Shown: one piece after another, positions 45,683-56,231 of the stretch
Numbering within the stretch: the first letter of the stretch is position 1
How the letters are laid out: every line of letters starts with the position of its first letter
DNA from: Rhytidiadelphus loreus
Taxonomy: Eukaryota > Streptophyta > Bryopsida > Hypnales > Hylocomiaceae
DNA: 64,000 nt
Direction of reading: 5' to 3'
Assembly: GCA_947034895.1 (NCBI GenBank)
Contig: OX344764.1
Location: 54,913,348 to 54,977,347 of the forward strand
Made by a program: the position numbers and the translations under genes
The notes under the pieces: generated by a model
Seen by the model: only the letters and a program-made list of their open reading frames with translations
Told to the model about the DNA's origin: nothing
Databases searched by the model: none

Positions 45683-45934
45683 ATGAAGAAAAAGTCCAAC
45701 CTTGAGGTTCCCTCCACACCAATTGGGAAATATTCTACCTTTAGATTGAATTTGGAAAAAAAATTGGCTCCTACTTTGCCATCAGATCAAATGTTGGAAC
45801 AAAAATCATCAACCATTGATCCATTCAAAGCGTCCAGTCTTTGTTGTCCATACAAATCTATTGTCCCATATCGATTGTCAAAGCATAATCAATCTAAAAT
45901 TACAAAACGGGGTGGGGGAGTAAGTATGGTATGA
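45683..45934 (+). CDS. Small open frame inside CACTA-type element, unknown
   Basis: An 83-residue frame (MKKKSNLEVPSTPIGK…) follows a TATA-like CTTATATAAAGG at 45505-45517 by about 170 bases, a plausible promoter-to-start distance. The protein is Lys/Ser-rich, with a KYSTFRLNLEKKL stretch, and is not a recognised family. It could be part of a captured host gene or chance. I include it because promoter and frame are in register within a defined element. Confidence 0.25.
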   Translation: MKKKSNLEVPSTPIGKYSTFRLNLEKKLAPTLPSDQMLEQKSSTIDPFKASSLCCPYKSIVPYRLSKHNQSKITKRGGGVSMV

Positions 45935-46236
45935 GTATGGTATGAGTATGGATTGGCGTTTGGGTTCGGTGTTGGGAATTAAAAGAAATTCAAATTGGAT
46001 TTAAAATTGGTTTCTTCACAATGCGGTTTAACATCCAGTTGAAAATGCTTTCTTGAACCTTGAAATCTCCCGACACTACTTTAATAAAAAATTGACGATT
46101 AACTGTCTAAGTTGACAAAGAAATGACAGAAATCTGTTAATTTAACGTCTGAATCAACATGTCCTAATTGACAAAGCATTTGACAAATTTCTGTCAAATA
46201 TTTGTCACTGCGGATAGAATTCCCCTTGTAGTGATA

Positions 46237-47506
46237 GCACTGCTTGTGCCATATTAGCACCACATCATACTACCAACTTTTAAAATATATTAAAAATTAT
46301 TATTATTATTTTTTAATGGTCTATATTTGCAACACAAGGTTGCTAAGAATAAACTCTTAACAACCTTTCTAAGGGTTCATATTTTTCCAAATGCATATAA
46401 AGTCCCCAATTTTGGTGTCAATTGGCCCTTTGTTATGTAAATTTTTTCCAATGGCAAAAATTGAATTATTTTCAAATTGAAACATTTGTTGTCAGTTAAG
46501 CCTAGGTGTGGTTTAGCTGTTTCTTAATTTCAAACATTGAAATCACATGATATGCTTTCTTTATGAAATAAAAATAATAACATGACTATAAATTTTTAAT
46601 TATTTTTGGAGTTGGAGTTTGAAATGAATGATGAGAATTAGATTCCACAAGACTATGAAACCTTCATGACTATTTGGAAATCCTAGGAATGCTCATAACA
46701 AAGGTTTTATATCACCTTCACTATTAATTTTGGAACCAATATGGTACCAATACCCAATTCAAGGACTCTATGTATAGAATTCATGGATTTTATTTTTAGA
46801 GAAGCAAATAGAAATAATGTTCAATTTTTAATCAATAAATTTTTAATGTACTTTGGTTTTAGCTTGTCTTGTTGGAAGTGGTTGTAGTTTAAAACGTTGT
46901 GACCAACTTTAAATCATTAGTTGTTGTTGTTAACATACTAGTTATTCATCGATTTCACACTCATCTCTTAGATGTAGTAATTAGGAGGATGGCTTCGATC
47001 CTACTTCTTCATTCACTACAATTTCTATATTATCTATCTAATTTTTATTGACTCTTGTGGGTGTACTATATATGAGCTAGTGGATGAAACTTGAGATGTT
47101 ATGGATTAGGATTTTTTCCTCTAAACCCGATGCTTTAAAGACCTTTGTGAAGTGAGTGAAGTTATTCTTTTGAAAATTAGGGATCTAGATAGTTTGTAAA
47201 AAACTTAAAATTAATTCCTTTAAAAGAAAATTTTCTAAAATTGGTGATAGACTAGTGTTTTGCAACTATTGCATGTGCAATTGTGCATTAGTTGTTGCAT
47301 GCATTCCATTGCTATGCCCCCATGATGTTGACTATCAAAGCAAGCAAACCTAATTTCTTGCATGGTTCGTATAACCTTTAAGACTAAGATATATTGATGG
47401 CAATGAACAATGCAATATTGATTCCAAAGTTATAACTTTTGAAGTTTGTTATCTCACCTTCAACATTTTGTGCTTGGTTTGTTTGTTGTGATGTCAATCT
47501 TACCCT
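46237..47506. other. Unassigned AT-rich sequence
   Basis: No frame longer than about 60 codons, no termini and no repeat relation seen. Confidence 0.5.
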
Positions 47507-47509
47507 TGA

Positions 47510-49242
47510 TACTACAAAGGAAACTGTATCCTATTTGACGGGAAATTTGACAGAATTCTGTCAAATGCGTTGTAGATTAGGAGTACTTGATTCGGACACT
47601 TAATTGACAGAATTCTGTCAATTCGGCTATCATTTTAGACAAAGATACATGTTAGCAAGTCTTCCTCTCACTCTTTTGCCACCATGGATTTTATAATTTC
47701 CACGTCACTTAATCCAAAAAATATTTTTCAAGGATTTAATAAAATACTTGAAATAATGGCTAGAAAAAAATTACATGAAATTTTCTCAGATGAATGATAA
47801 GTTCTTAGATGAAACATTTTTGGATGATTTAAATTCTTTTATCAACTTTCCAGAACGTTGATAAAAACAAATCAAGAACATGGAGCAAATTTATTTACTA
47901 AATTATTTTCTTCCATGAATCATTTGTATTTTGTGAAATGAATGGGGAAGAGAATCTCCTTATATACACATATGGAGGTATGAGGTCGACCAATCCATAT
48001 GAGATATGTGAATTTTTGAAGTTGTGAGCTCATACTGAAGTTAGAAATCCGTAATTTTGTAATAAAACTAAGATTTTAGACCTCATTTGAGCAAAGTATA
48101 ATGTTTTTTTCTTAAGAACTTTGAACTAAGACTAGTTAATATATGAATTAAAGTTTCAAGTTCAAAAATAAGGTTGACATTTTAAGTTTTCAATCAAAAG
48201 TTTTAGGCATATTTCAAAGAGGAAGTTTGAAAAAATATAATAAGAACAATTTCAAACACCTCTTTGAAATTTCATAACTTTTGATTGAAAACTTGAAATG
48301 TCAAATAAATTTTTTAAAGAAAAGTTTGAGTTGATTTTATAACTAATGTTAGTTAGTTTTTTTTGAAAAAACACATTCATCTATGCCTAAATGAGGTCTG
48401 AAGTTCTACTTTCAACACAATTCCTATGTCTAACTTTATGTGTTAAGTTAGAAATAGGAATTGTGTTGAAAGTAGAACTTCAAACCTCATTTAGGCATAG
48501 AATAATGTGTTTTTTCGAAAAGAATTGAACTAAAACTAGTTAGGAAATCAACTCAAGTTTTGCATCCAAAAATTCTTTTGACATTTTAAGTTTTCAATCA
48601 AAAGTAAGAAATTTCAAAGAGGTGTTTGAAATTGTTTTCATTATATTTTTTCAAACTTCCTCTTTGAAATATGCCTATAACTTTTGATTGAAAACTTAAA
48701 ATGTCAACCTTATTTTTGAACTTGAAACTCCAATTCATATTCTAACTATTCTTAGTTCAAAGTTCTTAAGAAAATACATTCTACTATGCTTAAATAAGGT
48801 CTAAAATCTTAGTTTTATTACACAATTACGGATTTTTAACTTCACTATGAGCTCACAACTTCAAAAATTCACATATTCCATACGCGTTGGTTGACCTCCT
48901 ACCTCCACATATGTAGAGGGAGTTTCTCTCCTTACAAGAAAGTAATGTTGGTGGTGATGAATGGTTAAAGATTGCAACGAGGTATAATTTCTTATATGAA
49001 CCTAGAAAATGATAGTCACTTGATTTTGTATCTAAAATAAAAATTGTATATAAAAATTTCTTGGATTTCTTAAAAGACATTAACTTTGTTTGACAAAATT
49101 GATTGAGAAATTGACAAGAATTTGACAGACTTTGCAATATTGACTGCATTGACAAAAAACAAAATTTCACAAGTTGTAATTGTCATTTCGGACACTATTC
49201 TATCAAAATTTCTGTAGATTAGGGCCCATTTTGCTTGTAGTG
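47510..49242. mobile_element. 1.7-kb CACTA-type element (family C) with giant hairpin
   Basis: The left end TACTACAAAGGAAACTG (first C lost) and right end CATTTTGCTTGTAGTG are inverted, flanked by TGA and TGG, a likely 3-bp duplication with one change. TGACAGAATTCTGTCA occurs twice near the left end and diverged forms near the right. Most of the interior is an inverted repeat (47948-48933). A 105-residue minus-strand frame at 48853-49170 covers part of the right arm and looks like chance. Confidence 0.75.
47948..48933. repeat. About 1-kb inverted repeat (hairpin)
   Basis: Two arms of roughly 490 bases are inverted around a short centre near 48441 (CTATGTCTAAC…GTTAGAAATAGG). Matching blocks include CATATGGAGGTATGAGGTCGACC with GGTTGACCTCCTACCTCCACATATG, and GAGGTCTGAAGTTCTACTTTC with GAAAGTAGAACTTCAAACCTC. 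Identity is high near the centre and falls outward. Confidence 0.92.
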
Positions 49243-49343
49243 TGGCCTCCCAAGTGTACTAGAGTAGGAGTTTTTTTTTGGTGTACCTCTTTTGTACCTC
49301 CCTTTGGCTAGTACTGGCCTTATTCAACACCTCCTTTCCTTTT

Positions 49344-50284
49344 TGTAGAAGAATGTTGGAACCAATTTAGGAATTACCCAACTAGTATAAGTTCGTTCCA
49401 AGGAGGTCGGCTAAATAGGATTTGACTCTAAAACTACACCTAGTAGATCATTGCAACCAAGATTTGTAAAGGAAATTCATTAATTATATGCAATTTGTTA
49501 TCCTCTCGATAATTCTAATTGCCAAATTTGTCACTCCACTCTTAAAGGCCACAAGGGTTAAGAACAATTCCCAAATTATTTATTATTCTTTTTCTATTCA
49601 ATCTTTGTTTTGTTTTTCTTTATTTTTTTATCACCAAACGGGTTCTTTTATTCCTTAAATTCTTTGACTCTTTTCTTTCAATTCGGCTTTCAGACTTCCA
49701 ACTCGGCACGGTAATCTTGATTCTTGATAGAGCTACTTCCAAATCGGTGCAGATTTATCTTTGTCTTCCAAATAGGGAACCACAACTTCAAATCTCACCA
49801 ACTGGGAAACCATCCTCACAGTACCATTTGGTTCCATCTAAACTTTCATCAACTTGGCAAACCTTTCTCTTTTAACATCATCATATGCACAAATTAATCC
49901 GACTTGGACTAAGTTTAAAACACATTCAGACTTATAATTCCCATTAGGACTATTGTAACTCACATATATTATATAATTTCAATTTGTTCAGAACTTCATC
50001 TACAACGACAAACAAATCCAAGTCGGATTTAACCATACCATTGGTAAACACAAACACATATACTATACAACACCAACTCGGTTACAAATGTATTTTATAT
50101 TAAGCCTAAATAGGTGATTAAAATCACCATTACAATTTGATTCTCTTTCTCACACATCTCTTCTAATAGGATCTCATCATCTGCACAACGATCAATCCAA
50201 ATTCGGGATCTAATCAACTATCAGTACCAACTTAGATTACTATGCATTCACTGCATTTCAACTAGAATCTACAATTGATTCTAT
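49344..50284 (-). repeat. Left (3') LTR of Ty3-2, truncated
   Basis: 941 bases match 60051-60991 with six substitutions, all transitions, and no gaps. The left edge is TG (TGTAGAAGAATG); the right copy reads TA there. Beyond 50284 the two copies are unrelated, while the right LTR continues for some 850 bases, so this copy is cut. Confidence 0.9.
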
Positions 50285-50930
50285 CAATAACACGATATTC
50301 GTTATTTTGGGAGTTTTCCTATCTCCCAATATACGTCGGTTTACACTAATCTAAATCACAGATTGGAAAACTGGAATTATTAAATGGCCATAACTTATTC
50401 AAATTTTGTCTAAACTAGGCATATGAGGTGTTTTTTGGATGCCTTGCCTTTACTACTTGAATCCCGCTGAATTGGTGGCACCTACCGTGCTTTCGAATCC
50501 TCGGCCTTTTCCTTCAGCCGCTTGGCCAAATTAGTTTGCTCTTTCCAAATGGGTACTTGATTATCATAAAATTGAAACATTGAGCCTCAACGCGTTCTCA
50601 ACTCCACACATGTATAAAAAATCATCACATTGTGAGCACCAGGTAGGAATTGAGTGATACACATCAACTCCAAAAGTCGCATACGTTTGGCCAAATGGTA
50701 ATGGATCTTGGAAAAGATCTTTATATCTGCATTGAGACGTGCTCCTACTCGGAAGTCCACCACAAACTGATACTCCTTGCACTAATTTGCCAATACAGTA
50801 GCAAAACACTCTAGCTCGAAAACAAATTGGGTCTTTATGGCTCATGTGTTTCGTAGAGAAATCGGAATAGGATTCCACACATTTCAAATAAATAGTGAAA
50901 TTGTACCAAGTTCTACAATAGTTATGGAGG
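50285..50930. other. Unassigned segment carrying the Ty3 CCAAnTnGG motif
   Basis: The segment is unlike the rest of the Ty3-2 LTR but still contains motif words (GCCAAATTAG, CCAAATGGG, AAACAAATTGGG, GGAATAGGATT), so it may derive from a related Ty3 element. It overlaps the Cys-rich frame described separately. Confidence 0.4.
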
Positions 50931-50968
50931 GATGAAGTTTGACCGCTAATCGGTTCATCAAACTTCAT
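50564..50968 (-). CDS. Unknown Cys-rich 134-residue frame
   Basis: The protein has 11 Cys (for example CYCIGK, SVCGGLP, WCSQC, LYMCG) and aromatic-rich blocks such as FGVDVYHSIPTW. I do not recognise the family. The first 20 codons overlap sequence that is homologous to LTR family L, so the natural start, if any, is downstream or the frame is a chimera. It lies on the same strand as Ty3-2 and could be the remnant of an extra ORF between integrase and the 3' LTR. Codon-level evidence is weak. Confidence 0.3.
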   Translation of the reverse strand: MKFDEPISGQTSSLHNYCRTWYNFTIYLKCVESYSDFSTKHMSHKDPICFRARVFCYCIGKLVQGVSVCGGLPSRSTSQCRYKDLFQDPLPFGQTYATFGVDVYHSIPTWCSQCDDFLYMCGVENALRLNVSIL

Positions 50969-53900
50969 CCATTGATTTCTACTAATCTACCTTATAATTT
51001 TACTTGAGATTTGATTTTTGTGCTCTGAACTCTATTTACTATTTGACTTTCTAATATGGTTGACTTTGGATGATTTATCTAACTTTCATCCATTTTGACC
51101 CCTAAACTTCATCCTTCCATATCTTGGTTGTTTTAATTCGGTTTTTTAAGTGTTATATGTATTTGGAATTCCCTAACTAAGATCTACAACTTAAACTACC
51201 TGACTTATACAAAAGTTCTACCTTAGGTACTCTGACTTAACATTTCAATTTGGTCCTAAGCGAGAATGTCTATTTTTGATAATTAAAAAGTATGAGTAGA
51301 AACTAGTAACGTACCTCAGAGTTGGCATCCTCATGTAGGTAGTTGTATACCCCTTTGAACTCCCTATCATTTGCCATGGTTTGAAATCATTGAATAGTTT
51401 TGCCCACGGCTTAAAGTAGGGCTAAAAATACAAAGGTAAGGCCTATTCTATTCCTTTTCTTTAACTCTCCTTCTTTCCCTTCTAAACTATTCACCTTCCA
51501 TTATTTGATTCTCAAGAGTTGACTTAGACTTCTCAAATAACTGCTTCAAAATTATAAACAATAATTGACTTTTGAAATCCTACAAGTCAATTATTATTCT
51601 ATTCAACTTCTAATGGTCTAAATTACTTCCCTAAGATTTCCTCACAATCTTATCAACTTCTAATTTTTGTATATCTACTCGTATTTTTCACTCTCACTTC
51701 ACACTTCAATCACTTTAGGAGTTTAGGAGTTTGGGAACTCAATGCTAGGCTAGAAGAGAGAAAGAGTGATGAGCTAGTTTCTAAACCCTCCTCCTTAATC
51801 AACTCGTAATCTCTTTCTAATTCCTCTACTTCTTCTAATTGCTAAACTTTTATTTTTTCTTCTTAAGTACTTTAGCTCTCGGTTAGACTTTTAACAGCTT
51901 ACTATTTTTAGAAGTTTGTGATTTTATATAGATAGAGCCTCTCAATAGCTTTCCAAAACTATAAGACACTTGCAATTTGGACTTTCCTAGCAAAACTTAT
52001 GCATGGATGAAGTTTACTTATTAATTAGTACTTCAAAACTTCATCCACTCATAACTCCCTCATTTCAACTCGGATTTTTACGTGCTTTATGTTTTTAGAA
52101 AGCTCTCAACTTCTACTTTCAAATTCTAAAATCAAATTTATATTGTTACCCCTTTCTAAGGGTCTGACTTACTGACTCCACTCTTGGCCTCGGCTCTAAA
52201 CTAAACCTTAATACTAACTTGGAATTGATACAAGAGGGAAGTTCAAAGCTTCGCTATAGGATGGAAAACTTGTAAAATTCTATCAAGTTCTAAAAACTTA
52301 AAGCCAAAGCTTCGCCGCCGTTTTGGAAGGTGACTAAATTTTATGAAGAACTTGGAAACCCACAAAGCCAAAGCTCCGCCGTGCTTTGCAAAATTCACAA
52401 ATTCTATAAACACTTCTAAAGAATCGAAGTCAAAGCTTTGCCGTATTACAAAGAACGAGGAGAATACAAACAACCACAAAGGCAACGAATTGTTAATAAA
52501 CGATAGGCTGCCACATATTAATACTAAAACAACTTAAAACAACACTAAAGGTTTTTCCCAAGCGGCATCACCAGTCATAGGGGAAAGAAACTCTCTAGGA
52601 TTAGTGCAAGGTTAGTTCACAACACAAGGAAACTTCAACAAAATACAACCTTTAACAAAAAACAACAACAACTAAGCTTAAAATACTTCAACAAAAATAC
52701 AAGAAGAAGATAGCTAAGCTTAAAGGGACCCCAAGTCCTTCAAGAAAGCTTCGAAAACAACAACAAAGGAGCTTGAAATGCTCCAAAAACAAGAGAATTT
52801 GGCAACGTGGCTTAAATGGCCAAAATTCAACTAAATGGATCTAAATGATAATAAGGTGGTTCAAAAATGAATCTAAGGGGTGATTAGAGAGAAGAATGAG
52901 CCCCCTTACATACTTTTCCAAGGTGGCTCACCCCCTCTCAATTCCTAAGCCGTAATCTTATCAACTAAGATTTTCATCCTAATCTCCAATTTTTAACTTT
53001 CTACGCTGGTCCGAAACTCTAACTTTTGGAGAAATGCTCCAAATCACAAACGGATTATGCCATTAGCTTCAGAAGGCCATTTTTAGTTGAAAGGGATCCA
53101 AATCCCTATTTCTTACACTAAAAACTCAATGAATCCTAACGCCAACTTAACGATCAAAAAAGGAAAAAATCCAACTTTTGGAGGTTGACTTTTCTATGAA
53201 AAGTAACTAGCCTAGGCTCTTAAGTAGATTCAAGGGAGTAAGAAAAGACCCCACTTAGACCTCATTTCAAATTCGTATGCCGCCAGAACGTCGGTCAACT
53301 CCCCGAATTAACTTAAATTTCACTGGTTTTGAGGAATCTTGTTGGTTTACTGTCTTCTGGTTATCAGAATGTCTTGAAACTTCTTGGAGCATCTTATTAT
53401 TATAAAAAAAAATATCTTGATTTTTAGTGAAATTTTACTGCCACCTAGGTAATTACTAGAAATTTCCCATCGTAGGTTTAGACGGTTGACCGTTCGGAAA
53501 AAGATCCTTCAATGATCATAAAAAATCGAGACTTTTCATGGAGTCTCTCATGGAACTCTATGACCCAAGTACAAACATATATTCTCACTCTGCACTTCGG
53601 GATAGCAGCAATTAAATCCCCACTTGTCTTGAATTATTGGCAGTCAGGAAATCTTCTACATACAAGGGAATCTTGGCGAATCAACTTCGCTTTTGATTTC
53701 CTGGCATGATTCTAGTCCAAGGATACAATCCGGCAACTCCAGATTCCTCCATGGGCCCATTTTGAGAATGTAACTCCTACTGACTAACTATTGGGGTTTC
53801 TACTATTTCGTTGATGGAGTGAGGAAACTAAAACCTCTTTTTGGGAATGAACTTTAAAACCTTTCTGGACTTCCTTCGGACCAATTTAGCCTTGATGAGT

Positions 53901-54174
53901 CACAGATTTGGTAGGTTTTAGGCTATTTTGGTAATATTCACTCAAATCTCACTATTTACATCAAATTTGGGGGTTTTCTCTATTCACATGTGGGTTTTGG
54001 GTGAACTAAAAGGAAAATACTGTAATTATGACCAAATACTATAATGGTTTGACACATACCTATTTTGGTTTTACACTCTTTTTTGGGCTTTTTGTACCTA
54101 AAACCTAACTTAATTTTGCAAAAATTGAAAAAAAAAAAAATCATGAATCCCAGGTGATGAATTGGGTGCTCACA
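50930..54174 (-). repeat. LTR family L, copy C (old, AT-rich)
   Basis: Sense-strand start TGTGAGCACCCAATTCATC at 54174 matches copy B's TGTGAGCCCCAAATTCGTC. It shares the TACCTATTTTGGTTTTACACTCTTTTTTGGGC block, GGAAAAAGATCCTT, the CAAAGCTTCGCCG boxes (52244, 52305, 52369, 52431) and, at its far side, CAAACTTCATCCATTG. About 300 bases of the far end are missing compared with copy B. It is more AT-rich than copies A and B. Base 54174 abuts a GC-rich reading frame directly. Confidence 0.85.
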
Positions 54175-55027
54175 AGGGACCCAAAAATTTACCTCTGGCG
54201 GCCGGATCCATAGACTTCTGTCTATAGCTTGCAAATGCCTCCTCCCGGTCTTCTTTCTCCTTCTGTGGCACCTTCTCTTCCGGCTCCACCGGCTTGTCCT
54301 TCACTTCTGGTTTTACGTCCTCTTCATCGTTCTCCGACTCCTGTGTCTCCGGCTCCTCGTCATCCGAGCAGTTGCACTGCAGCATCACCAGCCCGGTCTC
54401 GTAATCTGTCGCCTCATCTTCCGTCAGTAGCTCTCGGTGTTGGTACATGTGGAAGAGGTAGGTGCTGAGCGGATTTGGCTTGTTCTTCGCCAGGTTTCCG
54501 GTGCACCTCCCTACTACGTTTGCCATGACTCGTCCCTAGTGAACAAGCTGGTCTTGGAACGCCTCGAAGATGGTGTTGGCCATCGTGACTGTAACCCGGG
54601 AACTCTTGTCCGGGTATAGAATCGGAAGGAGGAAGTGGAGCAGTCGCTTGTGCCGCTCGTCCTATCAGTCTTTGATGGCGTACCCCTCCTTCCCGTGTGG
54701 CAGATTGACGAACTTGTACTGGTGATACTGGTCAGTCCGAGTGGTGAATCCGTCTCCGGTTTTTGGGAATCCGTAAACTTCCACCTACAATTCCTCCGTC
54801 CACTGGTCCGGATGTCCGCGCACAGTTTGATCGTACTAATTTGATGCGCCTACCGCCAATTCCCGGAGGACCTGATCACTCTGGACGCTCCAGGGTTTCT
54901 TCTGGAAACCTGCACAACCCAAGACCTTCAAATCGTCCTCTAACTGACGTAGGTGGACCGGATCCATCGGGATCACCGGACTAAGCTTCCGGGTTGGGAC
55001 CGTATACCATGTACTAACCCCTGCCAT
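54175..55027 (-). pseudogene. GC-rich reading-frame relic of unknown identity
   Basis: One minus-strand frame runs from a methionine at 55027 for about 284 codons to the LTR junction, broken only by six in-frame stops. Each stop fits a single C-to-T or G-to-A change from Trp, Gln or Arg codons. Residues include MAGVSTWYTVP, FQKKPWSVQSDQVLREL, HLTR-free basic-acidic mix, PHGKEGYAIKD, PLSTYLFHMYQHRELLTEDEA, then a strongly acidic tail (SDDEEPETQESENDEEDVK). The acidic low-complexity tail suggests a nuclear or nucleic-acid-associated protein or a retroelement ORF. I recognise no family. Composition differs sharply from its AT-rich neighbours. The last codons are cut by LTR copy C. Confidence 0.6.
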
Positions 55028-55456
55028 CTATCTCACCTCTCCTAACGTTGTAACCCTAACTCACCACACTTTCTTTCACCAATAGCCAGATGCGGAGCAA
55101 CTAAAAGAAGGCGAAAAATGAGGAGGACCGCGGCCTATATACCTTTCCAACGCCCAACGTTCACTCAATCGGGAACGCGGGCTACGGAACATCGTAACGT
55201 ATCTCTAGTCTAGCGCCGCAAGCTACTATCTTAATGACTGCATTCCAGTGACTGTGTTCCGGCTCCTGAATCCGTCCACCCGGATGTCAAGTTCTGTCAT
55301 ATTCTCGTACTGACTCCGGAATTAAGTCTAAACTATTTTTAGGAATTTATTTGTTTCCGTTACTCTATGCCTAAACTAATTTTTTTCAAATTTGTACTAC
55401 TTTAATTTCTTCTAGTCTATTATGATCCGTCTTCATCTAGTATGGATTCCGACACT
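55028..55456. other. 5' flank of the GC-rich relic and junction to Ty3-2
   Basis: GC content falls from 55330 on. No frame is convincing. The junction with Ty3-2 RT is at about 55457, where similarity to Ty3-1 RT ends after the sequence for FLDDFCVFGSK. Confidence 0.5.
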
Positions 55457-56231
55457 CTGCCTTGCTCCCAAATACACAAAAGTCATCCAAGAAAATTTCT
55501 ATGAATACACGGAGATAATCTTGGAAGGCTATAGTAGCAACCCTTTGAAAAGTAGCTGCTCCATTGCATAAACCAAACAACATTACTTTAGAAGCAAATA
55601 TTCCTAAGTCTGTAACAAAAGCTGTTTTCTCACGATCCTTTTTAGCAATTTGTATTTGGTTATAACCGGAAAGCCATCCATGAATGAGTACCATTCATGG
55701 CCCGCTATAGTATCCAAAATACTATCCGTAAATGACAAAGGAAAGCCATCCTTCTTAGTTATTGCGTTTAACTTATGAAAGTCTTGGCATATTCGAATTT
55801 GACCGTCTTTTTTAGGTACTATGACTATAGGGCTCACCCATTTGCTATAGGGAGCTGGATAAATAAAACCTATATTTATTAATTTCTCGATTTCCTCCTT
55901 CACCATAAGGAAATACTTTGGATTTAGTCTATGGGGCCTTTGCCTAATTGGCTTTGCTCTGTCTTCTAATTCTATATGGTGCTCACAAATTTCCGGTGAA
56001 ACACCCCTAAGATCACGATATGACCATGCAAACGATTTGGAATTTTAAAAAAAAAATTCTATCCAATAATTTAATTCCGTAGGGCTTAACCTACTAGATA
56101 TTTGAATATTTTTTTCTTCACCCTCAAGCCGTATATTTATAGTTTGACAATGGCTTTTAGAAACATAAGACCGAATAGGAGTATCTGACATGTGACTTGC
56201 ATAGTCATTCTTTTTATCCTCACTTGACTCC
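55457..56231 (-). pseudogene. Ty3-2 reverse transcriptase, 3'-truncated
   Basis: RT motifs WVSPIVIVPKKDGQIR, GHEWYSFMDGF, then (after a one-base frameshift near 55690) GYNQIQIAKKDREK, GLCNGAATFQRV and FLDDFCVFG are present. The protein then ends in unrelated sequence. Upstream near 56047 an A-run frameshift disrupts the segment between protease and RT. The remainder of RT, RNase H and integrase are absent from the window side where they should lie. Confidence 0.88.

Larger units (their letters stand above)
44720..46233. mobile_element. 1.5-kb CACTA-type element (family C), TSD ATA
   Basis: Ends CACTACAAAGAAAACAG and CCCCTTGTAGTG, with ATA on each side (44717-44719, 46234-46236). Subterminal regions carry many TGACA/TGTCA words (AATTGACA, GACAAATTTCTGTCAAAT). 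An inner inverted repeat occupies 45048-45419 and a TATA-like site plus short open frame lies at 45508-45934. The element at 47510-49242 belongs to the same family by ends, TGACAGAATTCTGTCA words and homologous inner hairpin. Confidence 0.85.

Noticed and set aside
48853..49170. A 105-codon minus-strand frame.
   Set aside because: It overlaps one arm of the large inverted repeat and the subterminal repeats of a CACTA-type element; no protein similarity is apparent.
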